A stretch of 64,000 bases of DNA, taken from positions 6,321,501 through 6,385,500 of the forward strand of contig NZ_CP107985.1 of the NCBI RefSeq assembly GCF_036108815.1, written 5' to 3'. Each line of letters starts with the position of its first letter. Within the stretch, counting starts at the first letter, position 1. Source of the DNA: Streptomyces sp. NBC_00353. GTDB lineage: Bacteria > Actinomycetota > Actinomycetes > Streptomycetales > Streptomycetaceae. A program made the translations under genes and the position numbers. Under the pieces are notes generated by a model. It searched no databases and was not told where the DNA came from. It saw nothing but the letters and a program-made list of their open reading frames with translations. Below are positions 32,700 through 40,841 of the stretch, piece after piece.

Positions 32700-33431
32700 T
32701 CAGGAGAGCCAGTCGGCGTAATGGGTGGGGGCGATACGGACATCGCCCTTGGCGGTGAGGACGTCACCCCGGGCGGCGGCGAACATGCCGGCGGTGTCGT
32801 CGGTGACGACACTGCGGCCGTCGGGGCGAGCGTTCAGGGTGATCCGGCCGAGTTCGTCGAGAGGGAAGACATCGGGCCCGGCGACGTTCAGGATGCCGTT
32901 CAGAGGGATGCCGGCAGCGACTTCGGCGACAGCGTCGGAGACATCCTGGGCAGCGATCGGCTGGATCGGGGTAGGAGGCAGGCGGACGGTGTCGCCCTCA
33001 GTGGTCATGGCCAGAACCGAATCCATGAATTCCATGAACTGAGTGGCGCGGACGATCGAGTAGGGGATCGACGAGGCCTTGAGGATGTTTTCCTGGAGGA
33101 CCTTGGCCCGGTAGTAGTCGAGGCCCGGAACCTGGTCCACGCCGACGATCGACAGGATGACGACATGGCCCACCCCGCCCTTGCGGCAGGCGGCCAGGAG
33201 GTTGTCCATCGAGGTCTGGAAGAACGCAGGGGAGGCGTCGTCGAAGGTCGGGGAGTTCGTCAGGTTGACGACGACATCGACGCCGGCCACCGCCTCGTCC
33301 AGGCCTTGGCCGGTGATGATGTCGACACCGGTGGACAGCGAGTGCGGCACGGCCTCGTGTCCTGCCGCTTTCAGCTTCTTCACGACCTGCGACCCGATCC
33401 GGCCGGTACCGCCCATTACTGCGAACTTCAT
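32700..33431 (-). CDS. NmrA/SDR-like NAD(P)-binding protein
   Basis: This 243-aa atypical short-chain dehydrogenase of the NmrA type has the Rossmann motif MKFAVMGGTGRIGSQVVKKL (GxxGxxG). The strand VVVNLTNSPTFDD, the catalytic-like VDQVPGLDYYRAKVLQE (Tyr-x3-Lys) and a C-terminal domain with FPLDELGRITLNARPDG complete it. It is probably an NAD(P)H-linked reductase or a redox sensor; the substrate is unknown. It ends 15 bases from the convergent lipoprotein gene. Confidence 0.85.
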   Translation of the reverse strand: MKFAVMGGTGRIGSQVVKKLKAAGHEAVPHSLSTGVDIITGQGLDEAVAGVDVVVNLTNSPTFDDASPAFFQTSMDNLLAACRKGGVGHVVILSIVGVDQVPGLDYYRAKVLQENILKASSIPYSIVRATQFMEFMDSVLAMTTEGDTVRLPPTPIQPIAAQDVSDAVAEVAAGIPLNGILNVAGPDVFPLDELGRITLNARPDGRSVVTDDTAGMFAAARGDVLTAKGDVRIAPTHYADWLS

Positions 33432-33677
33432 GGGTCACCTTTCGTCGCGCTCCACTGGATGGCTCTCTGGAGCCCCGATGGCGCACTGGGGAGGGAAAGG
33501 GCGCTGACAGCGGATCCGGAATCGGGACCGGTGCCCCTTCTTCGCTTCACTCTCCGGCAATGGCCGACGATTTCTTCCTCACCGTGATGCGATCGCGCGG
33601 TGGGTCATCAGCCGTATCCCGGCCGATTTGCCGGCGTCCGGGAACCGGTTCACGGTTCGCGGCCCGGATGACCGCGG

Positions 33678-34115
33678 TCACGCAGGCCGCGGAGCCCGCC
33701 GGTCCTTACGCTGTGCCAGCTCCTCGTCGTCGACCAGGGTAAGCATGGGCTGGCCCGGCGCGCACATCATCGTCACGAGGAAACGGCTCGGGGAGTCCGT
33801 CCGGTTGTTTCCGTCCTGATAGTGGATTACATCGCCGCCCGGCTCCCAAAAGGTTTCCCCGGCCTTGATCACACGCTCCGGCTCACCTTCGAGCTCGAAA
33901 AGCATCTCCCCCTCCAGCATGTAGCCGAATGCCGGCCCCGAATGCCGGTGCGGAGGTGTGCCCGGATCGCCCGGGGGGAATTCGATGAGAACGGTCATCA
34001 CCTCGGCCCCTTCCGGGACGTACGGCGGCTTGGCCGTCTGCAGCACGGTCAGCGCGGTCTTCCACGCTTCGGACCGTGGTTCCTGCTCTGTGTTCGCGGG
34101 CTCGTTGCTCGACAT
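33678..34115 (-). CDS. Cupin-domain protein
   Basis: This 145-aa single-cupin protein has the metal-binding motif TPPHRHSGPAFGYMLEGEMLFELEG (HxH and the Glu pair), then GETFWEPGGDVIHYQDGNN. Cytoplasmic, no signal sequence. ATG at 34115 (MSSNEPANTEQEP) has GGAGG upstream. The longer frame to 34439 has no protein-like content. The reaction is unknown; it may be an oxygenase, isomerase or binding protein. It is the only clear gene between the reductase and malic enzyme genes, on the same strand as both. Confidence 0.85.
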   Translation of the reverse strand: MSSNEPANTEQEPRSEAWKTALTVLQTAKPPYVPEGAEVMTVLIEFPPGDPGTPPHRHSGPAFGYMLEGEMLFELEGEPERVIKAGETFWEPGGDVIHYQDGNNRTDSPSRFLVTMMCAPGQPMLTLVDDEELAQRKDRRAPRPA

Positions 34116-34454
34116 GGTGAAGCCTCCAGTGGCCTGGGCTGCACGGCTCAGTCTCGCACCGGCCCGGACGTGTCGCCTGTCGCCCGATGCACGGCTTGGG
34201 CACCGCCCGGAGCGCATGTGACGTCGGCTCAGCGGCGCCCAGACCGCCACCGGGTGCCATGCCATGCCGACCAGGATCATCGCGGTGAAACAGTGACCCG
34301 CCTTGAGCCAGGAGCGTGACACGGTCGAGGATCTCGACGGGCCGGCCTGCCTGCTCGGGCGCGGCCGGGCCGGGCTCAGCCGGTGCGGGGCAGAACGAGC
34401 AGGCCCCGCACCGCAGCAGCCTGATGGTGTGGCGCGCATTCACGCGGACCTCGG
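34116..34454. other. Gene-free stretch between cupin and malic enzyme genes
   Basis: These 339 bases hold the promoter of the cupin gene. I see no further gene, hairpin or repeat. The minus-strand frame contains a short hydrophobic run that reads MILVGMAWHPVAVWAPL but no start with a ribosome site, so it may be a decayed gene. Confidence 0.4.
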
Positions 34455-36221
34455 TCAGGATCCTCCGGCGTCGCGGATGGCTCTGATCTCCGGGTAGACC
34501 GGCTGCCACATGGCGTCCCGCACCAGCTTGCCGAAGCCGTCGTCGACCTCCGTGCGGGCGACGCCGTCGTGGGCCGCGGCGCGGCCGACCGCTCCCGCCA
34601 CCGCAGCGGAGGTCGCGCGCAGCGCGTCGGGCAGCGGGAGGACGGGCGCGCCCGGCGTACTCCCGTCGACCTGTCCGGCCACCGCGTGGGCGGCGGCGAC
34701 GAGCATGCCGTCGGTGACACGGGTGGCGCGGGCGAGGATGGCACCCAGGCCCAGCCCGGGAAAGATCAGCGCGTTGTTCGCCTGACCGATCAGATACGTC
34801 ACGCCCCGGTACTCGACCGGTTCGAAGGGGCTGCCGGTGGCCACCAGCGCCTGCCCGTCGGTCCATTTCAGCAGATCGGCGGGGGTGGCCTCGGCCAGCG
34901 GCGTCGGATTGGACATCGGCAGGATGACCGGCCGCCGGGCGTGGGCGGCCATCTCCCGTACCACCTGCTCGGTGAAGGCACCGCCCTGACCGGAGGTGCC
35001 GATCAGCACCGTCGGCCGGACCCGGCGGACCACCTCGGCGAGGGCGACGCCGTTGTGCTGCGCGTCCCGTTCCCAGCCGGCCACCTCGGCCGCCGGACGG
35101 GCGTAGCGGATCTGGGCGTCGCGCAGGCCGTCCTGGTCGTCGGTCAGCAGGCCGTACCGGTCCACAGCCCAGAAGCGGCGGTCGGCCTCCTCCTCCGACA
35201 GCCCGTCGGCCACCAGGGCGTCGCGGAACTGGTCGGCGATACCCGTGCCGGCGCTTCCGGCGCCGAAGACGACGATGCGGTGGTCGGTCATCGCCATGCC
35301 GCTGGCCTTCGTCGCGGACAGCACGGCGGCGAGGTTGACGGCGCCGGTGCCCTGGACGTCGTCGTTGAAGGTGAACACCCGGTCCCGGTAGTGGTCCAGG
35401 ATGCGGCGGGCGTTGGCGGTGCCGAAGTCCTCCCAGTGCAGCAGCGCGTCGGGGAAGAGCTGGTTCGCGGTGGTCACGTACGCATCGATGAAGGCGTCGT
35501 ACGCCTTCTCGTCCACGCGCGGATGGCGGTTGCCCAGGTAGAGGGGGTCCTCCAGCAGTTGCTGCCGGTTGGTGCCGACGTCCAGCATGACTGCGAGCGT
35601 GCGGTTGGGGTCGACCCCGCCGGCCGCGGTGTAGACGGCGAGTTTGCCCTCGGAGATGTCGATGCCGCCGACGCCCCAGTCGCCGATGCCCAGGATCGCC
35701 TCACCGTCGGTCGCCACGATCAGATCGACATCGCCGGCCCCGAGACCGGAGCCGCGCAGCGCGCCCTCGATCTCCTCGGGGGCGTTCACGGAGAGATAGA
35801 TCCCGTGCGGGCGGCGGAACTCGTAGCTGTAGCGCTCGATCGCGGTGCCGACGGTCGGGGTGTAGACGATCGGCAGCATCTCGCCGAGGTGGTCGCCGAC
35901 GAGCCGGTAGAACAGCACCTCGTTGCGGTCGTGCAGACCGGTCAGATAGACGTTCTTGGCGAGGTCGCTGGGCTGCGAACGGTACTGCGCGTAGGCGCGC
36001 TCCGCCTGCTGGTCCTGGGTGAGAGTCTGCGACGGCACCAGGCCCACCAGGCCCAGTGTCGCGCGTTCCTCCTGGGTGAAGGCCGTGCCGCGGTTGAGCC
36101 GTGGATCGGCGAGTACGGCCCGGCCCGTCGCGGTGGTCTCGAAGCGGTGTTCCCCGGCGATCCAATGGGTGCCCATGAGCGGTCTCCCGTCGTCGGCCCT
36201 CGTCGCATTGCCATGTTCCAT
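34455..36221 (-). CDS. NAD(P)-dependent malic enzyme
   Basis: It decarboxylates malate to pyruvate, making NAD(P)H. 588 aa, the long bacterial/eukaryote-like form with an N-terminal domain: RGTAFTQEERATLGLVGLVP, VYTPTVGTAIERYSYEFRRP, the catalytic region GGIDISEGKLAVYTAAGGV, and the cofactor fold RIVVFGAGSAGTGIADQ. ATG at 36221 (MEHGNATRADDGRP) follows GGGGTGAG; upstream in-frame starts (36395) add a non-family segment. It stands alone. NAD versus NADP preference cannot be decided. Confidence 0.92.
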   Translation of the reverse strand: MEHGNATRADDGRPLMGTHWIAGEHRFETTATGRAVLADPRLNRGTAFTQEERATLGLVGLVPSQTLTQDQQAERAYAQYRSQPSDLAKNVYLTGLHDRNEVLFYRLVGDHLGEMLPIVYTPTVGTAIERYSYEFRRPHGIYLSVNAPEEIEGALRGSGLGAGDVDLIVATDGEAILGIGDWGVGGIDISEGKLAVYTAAGGVDPNRTLAVMLDVGTNRQQLLEDPLYLGNRHPRVDEKAYDAFIDAYVTTANQLFPDALLHWEDFGTANARRILDHYRDRVFTFNDDVQGTGAVNLAAVLSATKASGMAMTDHRIVVFGAGSAGTGIADQFRDALVADGLSEEEADRRFWAVDRYGLLTDDQDGLRDAQIRYARPAAEVAGWERDAQHNGVALAEVVRRVRPTVLIGTSGQGGAFTEQVVREMAAHARRPVILPMSNPTPLAEATPADLLKWTDGQALVATGSPFEPVEYRGVTYLIGQANNALIFPGLGLGAILARATRVTDGMLVAAAHAVAGQVDGSTPGAPVLPLPDALRATSAAVAGAVGRAAAHDGVARTEVDDGFGKLVRDAMWQPVYPEIRAIRDAGGS

Positions 36222-36400
36222 CCGCTCACCCCAATGGCGCCACCGGAGAACAGCCGGACGTCCTTCGGCGACGTCCTGCTTCCCCATGAGCGTCGATCGA
36301 GCCGCCATTCCATCGGTCTTGGACGACCCCGGCAGCATCACCGCCGTCGCTGGGTACCGGGACGCCCCGGCCGCCGAGGCCGACAGACCCTGCACGCGAC

Positions 36401-36442
36401 CCCGCCCCGGTACGAGCGGGATGCGACGCGTACCGGGGCGGG
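36401..36442 (-). terminator. Terminator after the small secreted protein gene
   Basis: CCCGCCCCGGTAC (36401-36413) pairs perfectly with GTACCGGGGCGGG (36430-36442) around a 16-base loop, 37 bases past the stop of the minus-strand gene at 36479. Confidence 0.7.
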
Positions 36443-36478
36443 CGGCGGTGACGTAGAGGATCAGGACCGGGGCCGGGA

Positions 36479-36826
36479 TCAGCTGAAGACGACGGACCGG
36501 AGCTTCAACCGCTCGGAGGCGTGACCGCCGAAGGGACGGAGGGAGAAGTCGTCGCCGTCACAGTCGGGTCCGGTGAAGACGGTGGCGGTCGAGGCGGTGA
36601 AGTTCCAGGGAGAGTCGGCGGGGTTCGACGAGTTGGGGTCGGCCACCTCGGGCAGCGTGACGCACTCTCCGCTCGGCGGGTTGACCAGCTCGGCAATCTG
36701 CGGGGTGCCGTCGAGACCGGTGTACCTGTAGGCGAAGAATCCGACGGTTGCACTGGCCGAGGTCGGCAGTGTCACGACGAGCGCGAGCGCGCCGAGGGCG
36801 GCAGCGACGGTGGTACGAAGGCGCAT
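36479..36826 (-). CDS. Small secreted protein, unknown
   Basis: This 115-aa protein has a clean signal peptide (MRLRTTVAAALGALALVVTL, cleavage after ASA). The mature part is about 90 residues, beta-rich, with two cysteines (PPSGECVTLPEVA and TGPDCDGDDFSL) and no recognised domain. It resembles the small Cys-containing secreted proteins common in Streptomyces. ATG at 36826 follows AAGGAGTGCCC. It is isolated, with a terminator after it. Confidence 0.7.
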   Translation of the reverse strand: MRLRTTVAAALGALALVVTLPTSASATVGFFAYRYTGLDGTPQIAELVNPPSGECVTLPEVADPNSSNPADSPWNFTASTATVFTGPDCDGDDFSLRPFGGHASERLKLRSVVFS

Positions 36827-37280
36827 GAAGGGCACTCCTTGCGAGATACGGAGGAATACGTTCCGCTTCAACTTGTCCCGGTGACCTGCGGTTATTGCGG
36901 AGCGCGCGCCTCCGTCACCCGGAAGTGAACAGCCGAATCGGTTCTGCCGACGGCCATGTGGGTCACCTCCCGCTTCGTCGCGCTCGTGGGGGCCGTTCGG
37001 GTGAAGAGCTGGGTGGGCGCGTCGAGGACCCGGGCGGTTTCGATGCTGTCGGGAAGGTGCCGCGCCGGCAGGGCGGCAGCGCGGACACGATCACACGCCA
37101 CAGCCCGAGAGAGAACTGGCCGGAATTCCTCGAAGCCGGGGCCCGTCCTCCCTCTGAGTGTCGGCTGCGCAGGCCGCGTTCCGAGGCCGTAGGCGCGAAC
37201 CCGGCTACCCATGACAGCACCGGCCTCTACCTGTTCGGATAGCCTCTCCGGAACAGACCCGAGCGACCTGCGAGCAACCA
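36827..37280. other. Gene-poor stretch, no supported feature
   Basis: 454 bases between divergent small genes. I find no gene with a ribosome site, no tRNA and no clear hairpin. The minus-strand reading frame here (36892-37335) lacks a good start and family resemblance. A promoter for either flanking gene probably lies here. Confidence 0.4.
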
Positions 37281-37586
37281 GTGATCCGAGACCTCTACAA
37301 CGTCCGGTTGCAGTCCGTGGAAGGTGGTTCCACACCGCTGACCGACGACGAAGAGCGGCGCATGCGGGCGATGTTGTTCAGCGAGCTCGGCAACGAAATC
37401 GCCGACCGGGGCTGGGTCCGGTTCCCCGCGTACTCGCCGGAGGACCGCCGCCGGCTGATCGACGTAGCGCACCGCCTCAGCTCCCACTGGGGGCAGCAGG
37501 TGTTCGTCGAGGCCGAAGACCAGTGCAGGCTGAAGCTCCATCTCGCCGGGTACGGGACGCAGCCGACGAACCCGACCCCACGCTGA
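37281..37586 (+). CDS. Conserved hypothetical protein, 101 aa
   Basis: This protein (MIRDLYNVRLQSVEGG) is soluble and slightly acidic, with a likely helix-strand core: RRMRAMLFSELGNEIADRG, YSPEDRRRLIDVAHRLSSHW and QVFVEAEDQCRLKLHL. I do not recognise a named domain. It is similar in style to small Streptomyces proteins of unknown role. The GTG start at 37281 has a weak ribosome site (CGAGCAACCA). It stands alone before the next small gene. Confidence 0.6.
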   Translation: MIRDLYNVRLQSVEGGSTPLTDDEERRMRAMLFSELGNEIADRGWVRFPAYSPEDRRRLIDVAHRLSSHWGQQVFVEAEDQCRLKLHLAGYGTQPTNPTPR

Positions 37587-37699
37587 CCGCGTACGAGACC
37601 GCCAGGGTGGACCGCATGAGCAGCATCCGTTCAGCAGGCCACATGGGCTTCAGGTAGCCCGCCAGGAATTCCCTGGCGGTTCGCTACCGACGGAGTCCC

Positions 37700-38089
37700 G
37701 TGGCACGCACCGCTCATCACCTCCCGCCCTCCCGGACGAAGAAGACCACCGGCGACCGGTCGGGTGCCCCGTGGCACTCGGTGATCCTCCTGGATCTCCG
37801 CTACAGCGCCCGGTGCTTCGCCGAGGCGGCGCACCATTCCCACCGGCCCCGGCCCCGCGCTGTCCGACGGCAGGTGGACGTCTACCGCTTCCCCCGCCAC
37901 AACCGCGACCGCGGGGTCGCGCGATGGTCCGCCCTGGAGGAACGCCGGGCCCGACAACGCCTCCGCACGCAGATGGGAATCATCCGGCGCCTGGTGAACA
38001 CCGCCGGCGGCCAACTCGCGCTCACTGCCGCGGACATGGTGGACGTGCCGTCTGCGAACCACCGACACGGCTCGCTCTGGTTCGCCTGA
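37700..38089 (+). CDS. Conserved hypothetical basic protein, 129 aa
   Basis: This 129-aa, strongly basic protein starts at GTG 37700. Parts such as WHSVILLDLRYSARCFAEAA, VDVYRFPRHNRDRGVARW and ERRARQRLRTQMGIIRRL resemble a family of small Streptomyces proteins with unknown function. No catalytic motif is seen. The high Arg content may suggest nucleic acid binding, but that is a guess. It ends near the HTH-like gene and has no clear partner. Confidence 0.6.
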   Translation: MARTAHHLPPSRTKKTTGDRSGAPWHSVILLDLRYSARCFAEAAHHSHRPRPRAVRRQVDVYRFPRHNRDRGVARWSALEERRARQRLRTQMGIIRRLVNTAGGQLALTAADMVDVPSANHRHGSLWFA

Positions 38090-38262
38090 CCCGCACCGAG
38101 GGCGTGACGCGAAGTCCCGTTCGCATGGTGGGAGATGGCGATGGTGCGGTACCGTGACGAAATCATCACGCTCTGTGTGCAAGCGCGCACATAGGGCGGC
38201 CCCCGGCGGTGCGCCAACACCATCCGAGGGCCTTCATCACCAGTGGACAGGAACCACCGGAA

Positions 38263-39276
38263 ATGCTGCGTCATGCTATCGCCCCGTCCCGGCGCTTCAC
38301 GAAGGCATCGCACGATGTCGTGCGCCATCCGCGTCTGAGCAGTGACGCGAAGATCCTCCTCCTGTACGTCCAGGGCCTTCCCGAAGACACCCCTTGCAGG
38401 CCCCTGAGCGAACTCGCCCGGAAAGTGGGCATCAAGGGTCGCGCGTACCAGAAGGCGAAGGAACAACTGGTCGCGCACGGGTACGTACACGAATGGCGGA
38501 CCCAGGGCGGCCGAGGCCGCTGGATCACCGAGCAACTGGTCGCGAACACCCCTCTGACGGATGAGCAGGCAGAACACCTGCGAGGGGCCCCGCCCACCAC
38601 CCCGCCACCGAGTACGCAGATTCCGACGGTCGGCGAACCGGCCCCCCGGACGGTCGGTGGCTGTAAACCCGTAGAAGACCACAGTGATAAGACCACTCCC
38701 CACCCACCCTCCGAAGTCCGGCCGGCGACGGACCCGGAACCCGAACCGACGCCGAGACCGGCCGACTCCCACCAACTGGCCTGCGCGGTACGGGTCCTGC
38801 TCTCGTTGCGCCACACCCGTCGCGAACTACACCTGGGAGTGCGCGAGGCCCGCGCACTGGCCGTGGAGGCGGTCAAGTGGCTGGAGCGCGGCCTGAGCGA
38901 GTCCGACCTGAGACAGGCGCTGCTCGCCGAACGCCCGGAAGGCGGCGTGCGCTCGGCGTTCGGCTTCCTGCGTTACCGCCTCATCCAGAAGCTCCCCGCG
39001 GACCCTTCCCCGCCCCCGCTGCCTCAACTCCCGTCGCCCGCCGCCCTGGTCGTCTGCTCCTCACCCGGTGAGGAACACGTCTTCCGCCCCCTGGGAGAGG
39101 AGACGGAATGCGCCCCGTGCCGCCAGGCCACCGCATGCGCGACCTTCTACGGCGCCCCCGCACCGGAGCCTGATCGCATCCCGTGGCGCGAACGGTTCGC
39201 GAAGATCGGGGTGACTCAGTCGAGCCCTGGCGGACAGCCGAGAACGAGGGCGCCGGAACTGAAGGCGGCGCGGTAA
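38263..39276 (+). CDS. Helix-turn-helix domain protein, unknown role
   Basis: This 337-aa protein has an N-terminal winged-helix-like part: FTKASHDVVRHPRLSSDAKI, LLYVQGLPEDTPCRPLSELA (first helix), then RKVGIKGRAYQKAKEQLVAHG and YVHEWRTQGGRGRW. A Pro-rich linker follows and a helical C-terminal region with a Cys set (ECAPCRQATACATFYG) that may bind zinc. This type is common in Streptomyces as a conserved hypothetical DNA-binding protein. ATG at 38263 is chosen; GTG at 38209 is possible. Target unknown. Confidence 0.72.
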   Translation: MLRHAIAPSRRFTKASHDVVRHPRLSSDAKILLLYVQGLPEDTPCRPLSELARKVGIKGRAYQKAKEQLVAHGYVHEWRTQGGRGRWITEQLVANTPLTDEQAEHLRGAPPTTPPPSTQIPTVGEPAPRTVGGCKPVEDHSDKTTPHPPSEVRPATDPEPEPTPRPADSHQLACAVRVLLSLRHTRRELHLGVREARALAVEAVKWLERGLSESDLRQALLAERPEGGVRSAFGFLRYRLIQKLPADPSPPPLPQLPSPAALVVCSSPGEEHVFRPLGEETECAPCRQATACATFYGAPAPEPDRIPWRERFAKIGVTQSSPGGQPRTRAPELKAAR

Positions 39277-39336
39277 CAGTGCCCGCCCCCACGCAGAGCT
39301 CAGACGTCGAGCGACTTGTGGCGCGGCCCGCGTCGT

Positions 39337-39370
39337 CCTGGGGTTGCTCATGACCTGGGGTTGCTCATGA
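39337..39370. repeat. Perfect tandem duplication of 17 bases
   Basis: CCTGGGGTTGCTCATGA occurs twice in a row, 9 bases before the end of the minus-strand lipoprotein gene. A recent slippage-type duplication is likely. Confidence 0.85.
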
Positions 39371-39378
39371 AGAGAACG

Positions 39379-40599
39379 CTAGGGCGCGTCGGGCGTCAGG
39401 CGGATGACGGCCGGCTGCGTCGCGCTGTGGTGGCCGACAAGATTGGCCGCCGCGAGGATGGTGTGCGTCCCGGGGATGACGTCTGCCTTCACCATCGTCA
39501 GCCATCGACGCTGCAGGGGCGGAAGGCTGGTCTCCTGCCAGCCCTCTGTGTTCGGCGGTGCGTCGATGCGGAAGTACGTGCCCTCCGCGGTTCGGTACGT
39601 CCAGGCGCCGAGCACCATGCCCCCGGTGCCGTCGGGGATGGCCTGGCCGTAGGTCTTGTCCCTGAAGGGGCGCGGCGGCCCGGGCACCGGCTGCCAGCGG
39701 GTGCCGCTCCAGTGCAGCAGGATGCGCTCGGCCGCATCCCGGGGCTCCTCGCGTTCCTCATCGCGCCCGTCAACGACCGAGTGCACCCCGAGGGCCCAGG
39801 CATCGCTCGCGGATTCCGCGCGGATGCCCGAGAGGATCGAGCCGTTGTCGACCACCTTCGCGTCGTACGGGGCCTGATAGCGGCGCAGGCGGGTCAACTG
39901 CCAGCGGTTGCCGTCCCAGTGGACCGCTGCGGGCTGCTTGGGGCGGTCGTCGAATGCTTTGTCCCCGGCGACCCACACATCGTCCGCAGTTCGCGCCTCG
40001 ACGTCGATGCCGCGGGCCGGCAGCGGCACGGTCCGCCATCGGGTGCCGTCCCAGTGCCGAGCGGCGCCCGAGGCGTCGAGGGCCCAGGCATCGTCGGGTG
40101 AAACCACATCGAGGTCCACCGGGGGGAAGTCCAGCGGGACCTGGTGCCAGCGGGTGCCGTCCCAGCGCAACGCCGGGCAGCGCTTCCATGGGCCGCTCGG
40201 CACATCGCCGGTCTGCTGCGGCGGCACACCGCCCCACGCGTCCGGGTAGAGCCACACACTGCGTGGACCCGCAGCGGCAAGCCGCAACCACGGTTGTGCC
40301 CGCAGCTGGGCGGGGATCTGCACGGCCGACCACCGGCCGTCGAGCATCCGCAGCAGGCCCGGCTTCCATCTGTCCGCCGCCCCGCGCTGCTCGGTGACCG
40401 CCCATGCCTCGGTGGCCGAGACCGCCGCGAGGTCCGCCATGTGCACCTGGCCGGGCGGGCCCACGTAGTCGATACTCCACGCCCCGGCCCGGGGCGGCGG
40501 GGGCACGTCGTCCGACGTGCCGATCCTGCAGCCGCCGAGCAGCAGCAACAGGGCCGCCGCCGACAGCCGCACCGGCCGGCCGGATCTCCTCCGCCCCAT
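39379..40599 (-). CDS. Secreted lipoprotein with WD/kelch-like repeats
   Basis: This 406-aa lipoprotein has the signal GRRRSGRPVRLSAAALLLLL with lipobox LLGGC, then five or more repeats ending in a Trp-rich strand: DRWKPGLLRMLDGRWSAVQI, PALRWDGTRWHQVPLDF, ARHWDGTRWRTVPLPARG, AAVHWDGNRWQLTRLRRY, LLHWSGTRWQPVPG. Asp-Ala-Trp-Ala turns (SPDDAWALD, SASDAWALG) recur before each unit, as in a beta-propeller. Function unknown; surface binding is likely. ATG at 40599 after GGGAGGG. The frame reaches 40866 but crosses the promoter of the divergent mannanase. Confidence 0.75.
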   Translation of the reverse strand: MGRRRSGRPVRLSAAALLLLLGGCRIGTSDDVPPPPRAGAWSIDYVGPPGQVHMADLAAVSATEAWAVTEQRGAADRWKPGLLRMLDGRWSAVQIPAQLRAQPWLRLAAAGPRSVWLYPDAWGGVPPQQTGDVPSGPWKRCPALRWDGTRWHQVPLDFPPVDLDVVSPDDAWALDASGAARHWDGTRWRTVPLPARGIDVEARTADDVWVAGDKAFDDRPKQPAAVHWDGNRWQLTRLRRYQAPYDAKVVDNGSILSGIRAESASDAWALGVHSVVDGRDEEREEPRDAAERILLHWSGTRWQPVPGPPRPFRDKTYGQAIPDGTGGMVLGAWTYRTAEGTYFRIDAPPNTEGWQETSLPPLQRRWLTMVKADVIPGTHTILAAANLVGHHSATQPAVIRLTPDAP

Positions 40600-40778
40600 C
40601 CGGCCCTCCCCTCGCAGAGCCCGGGACGCTACCGGTACTCCCCATACGCGTCGAGTGCCCGCAGCACATCCGCCTCCCGCGCGAGGGCTTCGCCAGGTTG
40701 GGCTCGCACCCGCACACCGGTCATTCACGGGCCGGAGTGTGCACGATGACTTGACGTGCCCCTGACGTAATGACTTGA

Positions 40779-40792
40779 TGGGAGCGCTCCCA
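40779..40792. promoter_or_regulatory. CebR-type operator upstream of the mannanase
   Basis: TGGGAGCGCTCCCA is a perfect 14-bp palindrome identical to the CebR (LacI-family) box found at Streptomyces cellulase and cellobiose genes, 49 bases before the mannanase start. Confidence 0.85.
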
Positions 40793-40841
40793 TGTTTCTT
40801 CTGATGCTCAGTTCTTCTGGCGCTCACCCTCTGGAGTCGCA

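Noticed and set aside
34116..34439. Hydrophobic frame upstream of the cupin gene
   Set aside because: It lacks a start with a ribosome site and runs into the cupin gene in the same frame; treated as possible decay only.
36222..36395. N-terminal extension of malic enzyme
   Set aside because: The first 58 residues of the longer frame do not resemble the family; the start at 36221 has GGGGTGAG and opens on a plausible N-terminus.
36892..37335. 147-aa minus-strand frame between small genes
   Set aside because: No ribosome site, no family resemblance, and it overlaps the start region of the gene at 37281.
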